Shown here piece by piece: positions 1-8,175 of a stretch of DNA of 64,000 bases. Each line of letters opens with the position of its first letter. The stretch's first letter is position 1. Origin of the DNA: a virus; IMG/VR virus record IMGVR_UViG_3300047172_000213, positions 1 through 64,000 of that record. The stretch is one strand, 5' to 3'. The notes below the pieces were generated by a model. That model searched no databases. It was not told where the DNA came from and was given only the letters and a program-made list of their open reading frames with translations. The position numbers and the translations under genes were made by a program.

Positions 1-94
1 TGAATGAGTGGCCGTTGGAGCTCTCGGCTTGGCAGCGCTCCAAGTCCGGCGGTGTCAGCGGCTTCGGCTTCTTGCCTTTTCTTGCCTTGGTCAT
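1..94 (-). CDS. Small hypothetical phage protein, 3' end outside window
   Basis: An ATG at 94-92 opens a frame that runs off the left edge (MTKARKGKKP..., then a segment reading TPPDLERCQAE). The start overlaps the stop of the upstream gene as ATGA, the usual coupling in this genome. The N-terminus is Lys-rich. The P-D-L-E-x-C-Q-A-E segment resembles a small phage protein I have met in large phages, but no function is known to me. Only 31 residues are visible. Confidence 0.55.
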   Translation of the reverse strand, partial: MTKARKGKKPKPLTPPDLERCQAESSNGHSF

Positions 95-282
95 TTCGTG
101 AACGCCTTTCGCCAATCCGCGGGGGCGAAGCCACCCTTCGTCAACCACTCGTCGAGCGCGTCGAAGGCGGCGGCTAGGTCGCTTGCAAGCTCGGCCTGCT
201 CGTCGTATGGCATCGCCCCATCGTCCTCGAGCAACTTGGCGGTAGCTTCCCGCGCTACGCGCAGAGCTTCATCAGGGTCCAT
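91..282 (-). CDS. Hypothetical protein, 63 aa, acidic
   Basis: A short acidic, mostly helical protein (MDPDEALRVAREATAKLLED...). The ATG at 282 has a strong ribosome binding site (AGAAGGAG) about 7 bases upstream, and the stop overlaps the next gene by ATGA. No domain is recognised. Translational coupling with the following Lys-rich protein suggests co-expression. Confidence 0.65.
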   Translation of the reverse strand: MDPDEALRVAREATAKLLEDDGAMPYDEQAELASDLAAAFDALDEWLTKGGFAPADWRKAFTK

Positions 283-370
283 CTACTGCTCCTTCTGGTG
301 GCAGATACTCCTGCCAGTTCTCTTATACCGCTCGAGCTAGCGGTTCTTCCGCCCCAGGGAGCAGCCTCGA

Positions 371-655
371 CTACTCGTCCTCTTCGTCGTGGGCGCAGTT
401 GTCGTCGTGCGGATGGCCGCGCATGTCGGCGCTGACGTGGATGCCTCCGTCGTCCAGCACCTTCACTGCGGCGGGGGTGCCGTCCTTCTTCAGCCGGGAA
501 GCCGGACGACGGTTGAGCACCTCCATCTGACGGCGCTGACGGCGGTTGCCGACCTTGAGGGCCGGGGTCTGGGCCTGCACCTGGGCGGTGACCCGCTCCC
601 GGTGGACGGCTCGCTCGATGTGGTTGTTGAGAGCCCTAGCTCGGTACGACTTCAT
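371..655 (-). CDS. Hypothetical protein, 94 aa, basic N-terminus and acidic His/Asp tail
   Basis: The first 60 residues are Arg-rich (RVTAQVQ..., NRRQRRQME), consistent with a nucleic-acid-facing surface. The last 15 are His/Asp/Glu-rich (GHPHDDNCAHDEEDE) and could bind metal. It lies 40 bases downstream of the 1,169-residue virion gene and on the same strand, so it is probably co-transcribed. I do not recognise the family. Confidence 0.55.
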   Translation of the reverse strand: MKSYRARALNNHIERAVHRERVTAQVQAQTPALKVGNRRQRRQMEVLNRRPASRLKKDGTPAAVKVLDDGGIHVSADMRGHPHDDNCAHDEEDE

Positions 656-694
656 GCACCCAGAACTACAACCGCGATGTAGCTATTGCAAGTA

Positions 695-3600
695 CTACTG
701 GTTGCCAGAACCAGTACTTCCAGTCGTCAGGCCGTAGTTCGAGGGCTCGCCTGCATCCGCCGGCGGGTCCACCTGCGGTCCCTGAATGACCTCGCTCACG
801 GCGTTCGCGCTGTATTCCAGGTCCGGGCTCGCCGTCTGCCCTGTCATCTGCGAGGTCTGCGTCTCGGCGCGGTTGACCTTGCGCACAGGCAGGTCGTTGG
901 TGGCGACGGCGCGCGTGGCAACCTGGAAGGCGCCCGCGTAGCTCGCCGTCTCGTTGGTCATGCCGAAGAAGGTGGCAAAGTCGCCACCCAGCAGCGTGTC
1001 GATGGCTGCATCCGCGCCCTTCTGGGTGTACGTCGCGATGAGGGTGTCGATGGCAGGCACGGGCTCGATGGTGAAGGTCTTGAGGATGCTCTGCAGCGCC
1101 TGGGTGGGGTCGTTCAGCTGCGCCTGGGCCTGCGCCGTGGTCAGGTACTGGTAGATGTCGTTGATGCCCTGCACTGCCGCCCCCACCTGCTCCGCCGTCG
1201 GGTTCGAGCCCACGAGAAGAGGGTTGATGAGCGCGTTGAGGTTCTGGAAGTACAAGGCCTGGTTCTCGGCGAGGTCGAGCCAGGTCTCGAGCGCCGCCTG
1301 CACCGTCGTGAAGTTGTTCAGGATGCCGTAGCGCAGACGAGCGAAGGGCACGGGCTGCGGCGTGAACTGCCAGCTGGCGTTATTCGGCGGGTAGGTCCCA
1401 GCCACGGGATCGGCATCCACCTGGATGACGTTGAGGCTCGTGATGACCTGCACGATCTCGTAGCTGAAGCTCGGCGTCGTGAAGTCCGTGGGGTAGTACT
1501 CGAGCAGGTCGCCCGCCTGTAGCCCGGCCGGAATGGAGGGCAGCAGAAACCACTGCGAGGTACCCAGCTGCGTCTTGGGGGAGCTCGAGAAGAAGGTCGG
1601 GGCAGCGTTGCCCCCGATGACCAGCTTGCTGCTAGTGGTCGTGCTCTTGGACGAGAGCGTGAGGTACATCCCGCCGATGCTGGCGGCCATCGTGATGGGA
1701 TTGGTGGTCGGACTGACTGGCGAGCGCACCATGGGCAGCGCCTGCTGAATGAGCACGTCGATGGCCGTCGCACCCTTGCCCGTCACGGTGTAGGTGCCGT
1801 TGTTCGGCCCACCCGTGATGGTCACGATCTGGTACTTCGCCGCGTTGACGGTGGGCCCGAACTCGGCGGTGATGAGGGTGCCGTTGGCCAGCGCCCCCGT
1901 AGTGGTGCACCCAATGGTGTCCCCCACCGCCACCGCATGGTCCGTCAGGGCCTGGCCGTTGATGGTGCTGATGATGTAGCCCAGCACCCCGTTGGGCCCC
2001 GAGCGCAGAGCCAGCGTGTCCCCCACCGAGATGCTGCCCGCCGTGGTGACGCTCGTGATGGTGAAGGTGAGCTCCATGCCCACGTAGCTGGTGCTGCCGA
2101 CGACCGCAGCCTCCATGAAGACCACGAGGTTCGGGTTGGTCACGTCCCCGTGCGCAGTAGCGATGGGACCGATGGGCGTTGTAACAACCGTGCCAGCCGT
2201 TACGAGGCCGGTCTTGCTGTTGATGTCGGCCGCCACGAGGTCGGGCGTCGTCTTGCTGCACGAGCTCGTAGCCCCCGCAGTCATGCCCAGCGTGGTCAGG
2301 CAGGCTGCGCTCACGGCATCGGGGCCCACCACGCTCAGCGTGGTCTCGGCAGGCACCTGCGTGGAGGCGTTGGTGCAGAGGAGCTTCACGCGCCTGCTCG
2401 CCGGCCCGATCTCCACAACCGCCCCCGTCTGCGCGAACGTGGTGCCTGCGACCGTGATGGAGCTCGCCGTGACCGCGGTGATGTAGAAGATGCCGTTGGA
2501 GGCCGGTCCGCCCACCGAGTTCACCCCGCTCATGACCTGCGCAGTGTCGGTGGTGAGCACGCCAAGGGCCAGCAGGTCGCTCGCCCCGGGTACCGTGAGC
2601 GTCCAGGTCTGGTTCACGCCCGCGGGGATGGCCATCGAGCTGTTGAAGCGCAGAGGGGAGTAGTACGCCTCCCCCTCCACGCCCGCGGGCGCAACCGCGG
2701 TGATGGCAGCAGCCACGGCATCCGCCGTTGTAGTGCCGCCTGCGCTGCCCGGGGTCGACTGGTGCAGGGTGAAGCCCAGAAGCGTGTTGGCCGTGCCATT
2801 GCCCACCAGAAGCGCAGCGCTCGTGCCCACTGCAGTCGTCGTAGCCACCAGATGCACGCCCACCTGGGAGAACACTACGGGGTTGGGCGCCACGTTGAAG
2901 ACGCCGTTGAGGGCCGCGATGAGCGCGGCGGCGTTGGCCAGAGCCGAGAGAGTGGCGCTGCCTACGGTCACCCCATTGGCCGTGAGCACGAAGGTCGTCC
3001 CGTTGAGGGTGCCACCACCGCCGTACAACCCCGCGGCTGTGATGTCGGTGGTGCCCGTGAGCACCGCAGCGGTGGCACCCGTAGTGATGGGCAGCGTGGC
3101 CGTGTACAGCGTGCCGTTGACCATGAACTTGAAGAGGTTGTTGTTCGGGATGGCCGCGCCACCGCCCAGAACAGGCGCCGTACCGTTGCCGAAGACGAAG
3201 CTCGAGTCACTGGCCTGCCCGTCAATCTCGGCGAGCGACGAGGCGTTGAGGATGATGTCCACGCCCGCCGCGCCATCCACGGCCAGGTTGAGGTCATCGC
3301 TCACGCCCGTGACGATGGAGTAGGAGCCGCCGAAGTCCGCGGTCACCGTGGCGGGCGTGGCTGCATGATTCACGTCCGAGTACGCAGAACCAAGCCCGAT
3401 GAGCGCGTAGAAGTCCGTCGGGCCCGAGAACACCCCGTAGGTGTCGATGACCGCCTGGGTGGCCAGAAGGTTGAGCACCACCGAGCGAACAGAAACCAGC
3501 CTCTCGGTGGGCGTCATCGCGGCCAGCGTAGTGGCGTCGTTACCCACGAGCTCACCCGCAGCGGACAGCACGCTCGAGATGACCACGCTCGGCAGGTTCA

Positions 3601-4204
3601 CGCTGTTGTAGTTCACGATGCCGTTGACCAGCGCGAGCACCGAAGCCACGAGCGCGGTGTGCGCAGTCTGCAGCTGGGTCATCAGCCCAGGGATGGCGGC
3701 CACGGCCTGCTGCGGGGTCTGCACGATGTTGCCGCCCTGCTTCACCGCCTGGCCTGGCCCGTTCAAGAACGTGGTGAGGTTGCTCTTGTACTGCTGGTAC
3801 GCCGGCGCGGTGGTCACGTTGGTGAATACACCGGCGCGAGCAGTAGCCGCGGTGCCCAGGTTCTGTAGCGCGCTCTGGATGTTGAAGAGCGGGCTCACAT
3901 CCGCCACGGGCTGTACCGAGCGGCTCATCACGCCCACCGCAGCAAGTAGCTGCTGGAAGATGGCATCCTCCGCAGTGATCTGGTCCTGCACACGACTCAT
4001 GCCGAGCTGCAGAACGTAGAAAGGGGAGCTTGGGTACAAGATGAAGATTCCAGCCGCTGCCTGCTGGATGTCGTCGAACGTTACATCTGTGCGACGAACA
4101 CCGAGGGTGTCATAAGGAAAGGAAATGGTGCTCTGCACCAGCTGGGTCACGACCGCATTGATCTCGTCGGTCGTGTAGTTCGAGTTGGGCACGGGCTGCG
4201 TCAT
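695..4204 (-). CDS. Large virion protein, 1,169 aa (fibre or baseplate type)
   Basis: The N-terminal 250 residues are helical and polar, with a D-D-I-Q-Q segment and phrases such as SSPFYVLQLGMSRVQDQ. The middle 600 residues are Gly/Ala/Thr/Ser/Val-rich beta repeats typical of phage fibre or baseplate proteins, and the C-terminal 250 residues return to helix. Around residues 400-500 a module ends in AxLLVGxGTANTLLGF; a similar ending (CTGGDAAPLLGLAT) is in the 14.3-15.3 kb gene, so the two share a building block. The ATG has GAGGG just upstream. No enzyme motif is seen. A structural role is inferred from composition and size; the exact position in the particle is unknown. Confidence 0.75.
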   Translation of the reverse strand: MTQPVPNSNYTTDEINAVVTQLVQSTISFPYDTLGVRRTDVTFDDIQQAAAGIFILYPSSPFYVLQLGMSRVQDQITAEDAIFQQLLAAVGVMSRSVQPVADVSPLFNIQSALQNLGTAATARAGVFTNVTTAPAYQQYKSNLTTFLNGPGQAVKQGGNIVQTPQQAVAAIPGLMTQLQTAHTALVASVLALVNGIVNYNSVNLPSVVISSVLSAAGELVGNDATTLAAMTPTERLVSVRSVVLNLLATQAVIDTYGVFSGPTDFYALIGLGSAYSDVNHAATPATVTADFGGSYSIVTGVSDDLNLAVDGAAGVDIILNASSLAEIDGQASDSSFVFGNGTAPVLGGGAAIPNNNLFKFMVNGTLYTATLPITTGATAAVLTGTTDITAAGLYGGGGTLNGTTFVLTANGVTVGSATLSALANAAALIAALNGVFNVAPNPVVFSQVGVHLVATTTAVGTSAALLVGNGTANTLLGFTLHQSTPGSAGGTTTADAVAAAITAVAPAGVEGEAYYSPLRFNSSMAIPAGVNQTWTLTVPGASDLLALGVLTTDTAQVMSGVNSVGGPASNGIFYITAVTASSITVAGTTFAQTGAVVEIGPASRRVKLLCTNASTQVPAETTLSVVGPDAVSAACLTTLGMTAGATSSCSKTTPDLVAADINSKTGLVTAGTVVTTPIGPIATAHGDVTNPNLVVFMEAAVVGSTSYVGMELTFTITSVTTAGSISVGDTLALRSGPNGVLGYIISTINGQALTDHAVAVGDTIGCTTTGALANGTLITAEFGPTVNAAKYQIVTITGGPNNGTYTVTGKGATAIDVLIQQALPMVRSPVSPTTNPITMAASIGGMYLTLSSKSTTTSSKLVIGGNAAPTFFSSSPKTQLGTSQWFLLPSIPAGLQAGDLLEYYPTDFTTPSFSYEIVQVITSLNVIQVDADPVAGTYPPNNASWQFTPQPVPFARLRYGILNNFTTVQAALETWLDLAENQALYFQNLNALINPLLVGSNPTAEQVGAAVQGINDIYQYLTTAQAQAQLNDPTQALQSILKTFTIEPVPAIDTLIATYTQKGADAAIDTLLGGDFATFFGMTNETASYAGAFQVATRAVATNDLPVRKVNRAETQTSQMTGQTASPDLEYSANAVSEVIQGPQVDPPADAGEPSNYGLTTGSTGSGNQ

Positions 4205-4384
4205 GCGCCCTCGAGTCTACTACCCCGGGAGCTAAAGAACAGAGCGCAGGCCGAAGCCCACGCCCCATTCTCGTTCAGGACCGACCCCTGGGCCGGTGCG
4301 GGATGATGGCGAGCATGCACCGCCGACCATCCGGCTTCACGTGGGGCCCTTAGGGGTGATAGGCAGGTTTCGGGTTGTAGACGC

Positions 4385-4663
4385 TCACTTGAGCGCGTCC
4401 TCGACCACGTTGTAGACGTCAGCGAAGGCCATCGGGCCGCCCATGACGAACCGCTGACGGTTCGCTGGGCTCATCATCTCGCGAATGTCCGTCAGAGCGA
4501 TCTGCCATCCGTGGGCGCAAGCCGCGCAATACCAGCTCGTGACGCCTGGCAGGTTCTTGTCGAGCGCGAGTGCGTGTGGCCAGACTCCCGGATCGCCCGC
4601 GAGGCCATTACACCGGCGCCCGCACTGCGCACAGGGCTGGTCGTGTCCGTCTGCGTTGCTCAT
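4385..4663 (-). CDS. Small protein with two Cys pairs, 92 aa
   Basis: The start is set at the ATG at 4663 because AAGGAAAGG stands 7-8 bases upstream; the longer frame to 4723 begins with Arg-rich filler. Two Cys pairs, CAQC near the N-terminus (followed by RRCNG) and CAAC near residue 50, suggest a zinc ribbon. The rest is helical. About 180 bases without a gene follow, up to the large virion gene. Function unknown. Confidence 0.65.
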   Translation of the reverse strand: MSNADGHDQPCAQCGRRCNGLAGDPGVWPHALALDKNLPGVTSWYCAACAHGWQIALTDIREMMSPANRQRFVMGGPMAFADVYNVVEDALK

Positions 4664-4753
4664 CTCGTCACCTTTCCTTCGCGTCCTTCGCCAACGGGCG
4701 CAGCGGAGGTGCGGCGTTCGCAACAGTACGCCGCGAACGCAGCGTCGTAGGCC

Positions 4754-4990
4754 TTATGCACCTGCCTTCGACCTCTTCTGCAGCTCGATGGTGATGTCGT
4801 CGAGGCTGCCCACGAGAGTGAAAATAACCAGGGGAGACTTCTTGTGGTGGGCCAGCCAGCGGATCTCGCCGATGATGCCCTTCAGGCGCTGGACGACGTA
4901 GCCCCCGACCTCAAAGGAGGCGGCTCCCCGGGTAGGTACAGGAGACCATCGTCGGTCGTCAGTACCTTGCTCGTGCCCGTCAGCCACCAC
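4754..4990 (-). CDS. Hypothetical frame lacking a clear start, about 78 aa
   Basis: The last 55 residues (GGYVVQRLKGIIGEIRWLAH then HHKKSPLVIFTLVG) read like real protein, but no ATG, GTG or TTG lies near the upstream stop. The end given is an in-frame GTG inside the preceding gene, which would mean a 109-base overlap. Because this frame is -1 to the upstream gene and that gene's last residues look like filler, the two may be one protein joined by a frameshift or separated by a sequence error. Confidence 0.35.
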   Translation of the reverse strand: MVADGHEQGTDDRRWSPVPTRGAASFEVGGYVVQRLKGIIGEIRWLAHHKKSPLVIFTLVGSLDDITIELQKRSKAGA

Positions 4991-5526
4991 AACTGGCTGG
5001 TCACCCTGTTCTTGTTGCGCTCGTTCAGCTCCTCCCCCATCGCCCTGCACACGTGCTTCTTCAGCTCCACCCGAGTCATAGGACCCAGGTTCTTCAGCAC
5101 GTTGAGGATGGTCTGGGTTCGGTTCGGACGTCCGTTCCGGCTCTGATGGGCCGGAGGGGCGGCAAAAGGGCCCGGCGGCCCCACCTCCTCGGGGGGCGCG
5201 CTGGAAGTGACCTCGTTGTTCGCCGTGGCCCTCAACGAGCTCACGGCGGGAGTGGGCGGTCCGCTCTCCTCGAGCTCCTCCACCGGGCCGCCACCGCACT
5301 TCTGCGCCGGAGGCGCATGAGTAGACACTGCCGCCCCTTGCGACAAGAAAGAGTAGGCAGGGGGCACGGGGGTAGCTTGTCGGATCTTGCGCACGACGTC
5401 GAGCAGCAGCTGGCAGGCCTGTTCGGGCTCGAGACGGGAGACCGCGCGCAGCACGTCTGCTTCGGTCTCCAGGTCAAAGACGAGAGAGTCGATGGTCTTC
5501 ACGAAGAGCAGTCTACCTCCTGTCAC
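4882..5526 (-). CDS. Winged-helix-like hypothetical protein, 214 aa
   Basis: Residues 1-50 are helical (VKTIDSLVFDLETEADVLRA). A Pro/Ala/Glu-rich linker covers about 55-125. A compact domain at 130-190 contains TQTILNVLKNLGPMTRVELK and RNKNRVTSQLWWLTGTSKVL, which fits a winged-helix DNA-binding fold. Residues after LLYLPG (GEPPPLRSGATSSSA) look like out-of-frame filler, and the -1 frame carries on with sensible protein. Possibly a DNA-binding accessory protein; inference only. Confidence 0.6.
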   Translation of the reverse strand: MTGGRLLFVKTIDSLVFDLETEADVLRAVSRLEPEQACQLLLDVVRKIRQATPVPPAYSFLSQGAAVSTHAPPAQKCGGGPVEELEESGPPTPAVSSLRATANNEVTSSAPPEEVGPPGPFAAPPAHQSRNGRPNRTQTILNVLKNLGPMTRVELKKHVCRAMGEELNERNKNRVTSQLWWLTGTSKVLTTDDGLLYLPGEPPPLRSGATSSSA

Positions 5527-5531
5527 ACTTC

Positions 5532-5720
5532 CTAGCTGCGCCTGTGCAGCACCTTGGCCGGGGCGTAGGCCGTGATGAACTCAGTGCCATCCTGTACGTC
5601 GGTGGACTGGTCGTCCTGGAGCATGATGCACTCCTTGGGCCTGCCGTCGGGCCAGCGCCCCACGATCTTCAAGACGATGATGCGGTACTCCTCACCACGA
5701 ATCGTGCGTGTCTTGCTCAT
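5532..5720 (-). CDS. Hypothetical protein, 62 aa, beta-rich
   Basis: A short protein with alternating hydrophobic residues (RTIRGEEYRIIVLKIVGRWP, then KECIMLQDD), suggesting a small beta barrel. It follows the next upstream gene by 9 bases and probably shares its transcript. No family recognised. Confidence 0.6.
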   Translation of the reverse strand: MSKTRTIRGEEYRIIVLKIVGRWPDGRPKECIMLQDDQSTDVQDGTEFITAYAPAKVLHRRS

Positions 5721-5729
5721 GGAGTAGTC

Positions 5730-6127
5730 CTAGCGGATGTACTGCTGGATGGCAGTCGTGCCGTGCAAGATGGCGCCTTCTGCAAGACCAACCCAGAAGT
5801 CAGGGTCGTTCTTGCTGTTGCGGGTCAACGCGAGCCACTGGACTTGGTACAGGCCTGCGCCTGCGAGCTGGATATGGAAACGCATGCGAGGCAGCTCCTC
5901 ATCGGTCCACATGTATGAGCCGAAGACAACAAGTCCCCTCTTTTCGAGATCGGTCCATTGTTCGCGCGTGACGTGCAGGTGCCGTAACTATGTGCGATAG
6001 TTTTGTTGTGCATCCTGCCCGAGGCGTCGTTGAAGTACCAGATGCCCGTGCCGGGCTCGCAGGTCGCGCAAGCGCGCAGCAGTAGCTCCTCGGGCTCAGT
6101 ACTCTCGCCCTGGGGGACTAGAGTCAC
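5730..6127 (-). CDS. Hypothetical protein split by an apparent -1 frameshift
   Basis: Two frames complement each other. The upstream frame from ATG 6127 gives convincing protein (ATCEPGTGIWYFNDASGRMH, NKTIAHSY) and then Cys/Ser-rich nonsense to 5825. The -1 frame becomes convincing at about 5984 (RHLHVTREQWTDLEKRGLVV) and runs through MWTDEELPRMRF to a stop at 5730. Joining them at 5984-5992 gives one protein of about 132 residues. The joined frame has no start of its own apart from ATG 5912, which would cut into the domain. No slippery heptamer is seen, so a base error or a real mutation is as likely as programmed shifting. Confidence 0.5.
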
Positions 6128-6130
6128 GTC

Positions 6131-6262
6131 TCAGCTCTTGTACTTCTTCGGCCAGAAGAGCCACACGGTCAGGCCAATGAAGACCAGGATGAGCAGCGTA
6201 AGAATCTGAGTAGCGGATAGAGCACTGGTGCTCGCGTCCGTAGGGTCGATGAACGGGTGCAT
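6131..6262 (-). CDS. Small single-span membrane protein, 43 aa
   Basis: ATG at 6262 opens a 43-residue frame: a polar N-terminus (MHPFIDPTDASTSAL), one membrane segment (ILTLLILVFIGLTVWLFW) and a basic tail (PKKYKS), so the C-terminus probably faces the cytoplasm. A GAGAG-type ribosome site lies just upstream. It sits 6 bases after another tiny membrane protein. Such pairs occur in phage lysis or superinfection functions, but nothing specific is shown. Confidence 0.6.
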   Translation of the reverse strand: MHPFIDPTDASTSALSATQILTLLILVFIGLTVWLFWPKKYKS

Positions 6263-6268
6263 GTTCTC

Positions 6269-6376
6269 TCAGGGGTTGATGTTACCGCGCTGCAAGCTAC
6301 GCCTTCTCTCGACCACGAGGCCCAGCGTAACCCACAGAACCTTGGCGATCAGAGCAAGAACGAGTGGGGTGTACAT
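6269..6376 (-). CDS. Small membrane protein, 35 aa
   Basis: ATG at 6376, preceded by AAGAGG, opens a 35-residue frame with a hydrophobic segment (YTPLVLALIAKVLWVTLGLV) and a basic end (ERRRSLQRG). It lies 20 bases after the stop of the upstream gene and 6 bases before a second small membrane protein. No family recognised; real coding is supported by the ribosome site, the hydrophobic pattern and the spacing. Confidence 0.5.
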   Translation of the reverse strand: MYTPLVLALIAKVLWVTLGLVVERRRSLQRGNINP

Positions 6377-6396
6377 GGCGTCCAGGCCTCTTGCAG

Positions 6397-6600
6397 CTAA
6401 AACATCTTCTCGATGTACTTGCGCCATGCCGCGGCTCTGCACCGCTGCTCAGCTTCCTCCAGCACGTCACTCAGTCGCTTGTTGGTCATGCTCTGCGCTA
6501 CGTAGTCGGCCAGGATGGCACCACTGAGCTGCACCTGCAGCAAGGCGGCCGCGCCAACCGCACGCTCGAGGGGCCGCCCAGGCGTAGCCGTACCAAACAT
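6397..6600 (-). CDS. Hypothetical protein, 67 aa, helical; possible frameshift partner upstream
   Basis: The frame is helical and charged (LSDVLEEAEQRCRAAAWRKY). The ATG at 6600 has no ribosome site. Upstream, in the frame shifted by one base, the sequence to about 6673 also reads like protein (YVSQQKEVITRFLLRATANL) and carries a strong AAGGAGG near 6640. The natural gene may therefore be longer and interrupted at about 6590-6600. Function unknown. Confidence 0.45.
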   Translation of the reverse strand: MFGTATPGRPLERAVGAAALLQVQLSGAILADYVAQSMTNKRLSDVLEEAEQRCRAAAWRKYIEKMF

Positions 6601-6732
6601 CCGCCAGATTCGCTGTCGCACGCAACAAGAATCGCGTGATGACCTCCTTCTGCTGTGATACGTACAAGAACAACGCGGCCGCCCACGGTGAGCGGTCTTG
6701 AAAGCCCGGCCCTGCGCCGAGAGGCCCACGAG

Positions 6733-7719
6733 ATGCACCTCGCAGACCACATCCAGCATCACGACCTGCGTTCCGACAACACGCTGCATGTCATCGGCGT
6801 GCTCGCCAACCCCGCCCGGTACCACTCTCGCTACCGCCTGGCACGTGAGTGGATGGAGCACATGAGCATGACCCCGAACGTGCAGCTCCACGTGGTGGAG
6901 AGCGCGTTCGGCGACCGCTACCACGAGGTGCTCGACGGCTGCGACAGCGTGCTCAAACTGAGGACCTCGTCCGAGATCTGGACGAAGGAGAACATGATCA
7001 ACCTCGGCGTGCGGCATCTGCTGCCCGTCAACTGGAAGTACGTCGCGTGGGTGGACATGGACATCCACTTCCGCGACTACAACTGGGCGCAAGAGACGAT
7101 GCAGATCTTGCAGCACTGGCCCGTCATCCAGCCCTGGATGCAGTGCGCAGACCTGGGCTTCCGGGGTGACATCCGCGACGTCAACCAGAGCTTCGCGTAC
7201 CTGCGCCACTACGGCAAGATCCCCGAGCACCACTCCAAACACCGGATGCACGACGGTTACCCGTACGGCAAGTTCACCTACGGCCACACCGGCTACGCCT
7301 GGGCGTGCACGCGCGCCTTCTTCGAAGCGGTGGGTGGGCTCATGGACTGGTGCATCCTCGGCAGCGCCGACCACCACATGGCCTGGGCCTGCGTGGGCAA
7401 GGTGGACGACACCATCAACGGCAACATGGGCCCGGCCTTCTTCCGCAAGGCCCACGAGTGGCAGGCCCGCGCGGTGCGCGCTTGCCACAAGCACGTGAGC
7501 TTCGCCAACGGTCGCATCGAGCACAACTTCCACGGGAGCAAGACCAAGCGCGGCTACCAGAGCCGCTGGAAGCTCCTCGTCGACCACAAGTACAACCCCG
7601 ACGCGGATCTCACGTACGACGCCCAGGGTATGATTCAACTCGTCGGGAAGCCGGACCTCGAGCAGGCCATCAAGCTCTACAACCGCAGCCGCAGCGAAGA
7701 CTCCATCGAAGACGGGTGA
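6733..7719 (+). CDS. Glycosyltransferase-like protein, 328 aa
   Basis: A GT-A-type fold is suggested by the NTLHVIGVLANPARYHSRY opening, a strand ending in the D-x-D signature (YVAWVDMDIHFRD, Asp 108 and 110), which in this family binds the metal and nucleotide-sugar phosphate, and an acceptor-side segment GYAWACTRAFFEAVGG followed by DHHMAWAC. The start ATG at 6733 is chosen for GAGAGG upstream; the frame extends 26 residues further without good context. It stands alone on the plus strand before a lysis-like cluster. A role in modifying phage DNA, capsid or host surface sugars is possible; the substrate cannot be read from the sequence. The long antisense frame here is a shadow. Confidence 0.7.
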   Translation: MHLADHIQHHDLRSDNTLHVIGVLANPARYHSRYRLAREWMEHMSMTPNVQLHVVESAFGDRYHEVLDGCDSVLKLRTSSEIWTKENMINLGVRHLLPVNWKYVAWVDMDIHFRDYNWAQETMQILQHWPVIQPWMQCADLGFRGDIRDVNQSFAYLRHYGKIPEHHSKHRMHDGYPYGKFTYGHTGYAWACTRAFFEAVGGLMDWCILGSADHHMAWACVGKVDDTINGNMGPAFFRKAHEWQARAVRACHKHVSFANGRIEHNFHGSKTKRGYQSRWKLLVDHKYNPDADLTYDAQGMIQLVGKPDLEQAIKLYNRSRSEDSIEDG

Positions 7720-7746
7720 CCGCCGGGGCTGGTACACCAGTCGGTC

Positions 7747-8172
7747 ATGGAAAACGACAAGAACGCCCAGCTACTAGAAGAACTGCGCGACGAGCTGCGT
7801 ATGCAGCGTCAGGCGCGAGAGCACCACGCGCGTCGTACGGTCCCCTGGTACGAGCGAGCCCCGTACAAGGAGATCATCGCGCACAGTGTCACGGCCTGTG
7901 TCGCCGTCACCATCGCGATGCTTGTCCATCAGTGCACGGGCGCACCCGTGACCATCGAGGCCCAGAGCGCGCCGCCTACTCCGCCTGCGGTCTCGACTAC
8001 TGCTACGCCCCAGGCAACGACGTTCGCGTTCGCAGAGCCAGAGGCCACGCCCTCGGCCAGCGTGGTTGCGACCGCACCGCCGCTGTCGACGCACACGGCC
8101 AAGTCGAAGAAGCCCCAGCCGATACCCCCTGCGCCAGCCATGGCCGCCCCCACCACTCAGGACAAGGAGTAG
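7747..8172 (+). CDS. Membrane-anchored protein with Pro/Ala-rich outer region, 141 aa
   Basis: A cytoplasmic N-terminus of about 40 charged residues (ELRDELRMQRQAREHHARR) leads to one membrane segment (IIAHSVTACVAVTIAMLVH) and then 75 residues rich in Ala, Pro and Thr. The layout, followed three bases later by a lipoprotein, resembles an inner/outer spanin pair, but no coiled coil is evident in the outer part. Lysis is an inference from layout only. Confidence 0.6.
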   Translation: MENDKNAQLLEELRDELRMQRQAREHHARRTVPWYERAPYKEIIAHSVTACVAVTIAMLVHQCTGAPVTIEAQSAPPTPPAVSTTATPQATTFAFAEPEATPSASVVATAPPLSTHTAKSKKPQPIPPAPAMAAPTTQDKE

Positions 8173-8175
8173 TTC

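Noticed and set aside
1937-3868. A 643-codon open frame on the plus strand
   Set aside because: Antisense to the 1,169-residue virion gene; its translation is Arg/His/Gly-rich without structure, the expected shadow in GC-rich coding DNA.
4750-4763. GCATAAG on the minus strand as another promoter copy
   Set aside because: The first G is missing, the TAA is the stop of a reading frame, and the next start is 90 bases away.
5730-6127. Programmed -1 frameshifting at a slippery heptamer
   Set aside because: No X-XXY-YYZ sequence occurs near the joint, so a sequence error or mutation is at least as likely.
6397-7737. A 446-codon minus-strand frame
   Set aside because: Most of it is antisense to the glycosyltransferase, whose motifs and D-x-D site are clear; only the last 67 codons look real.
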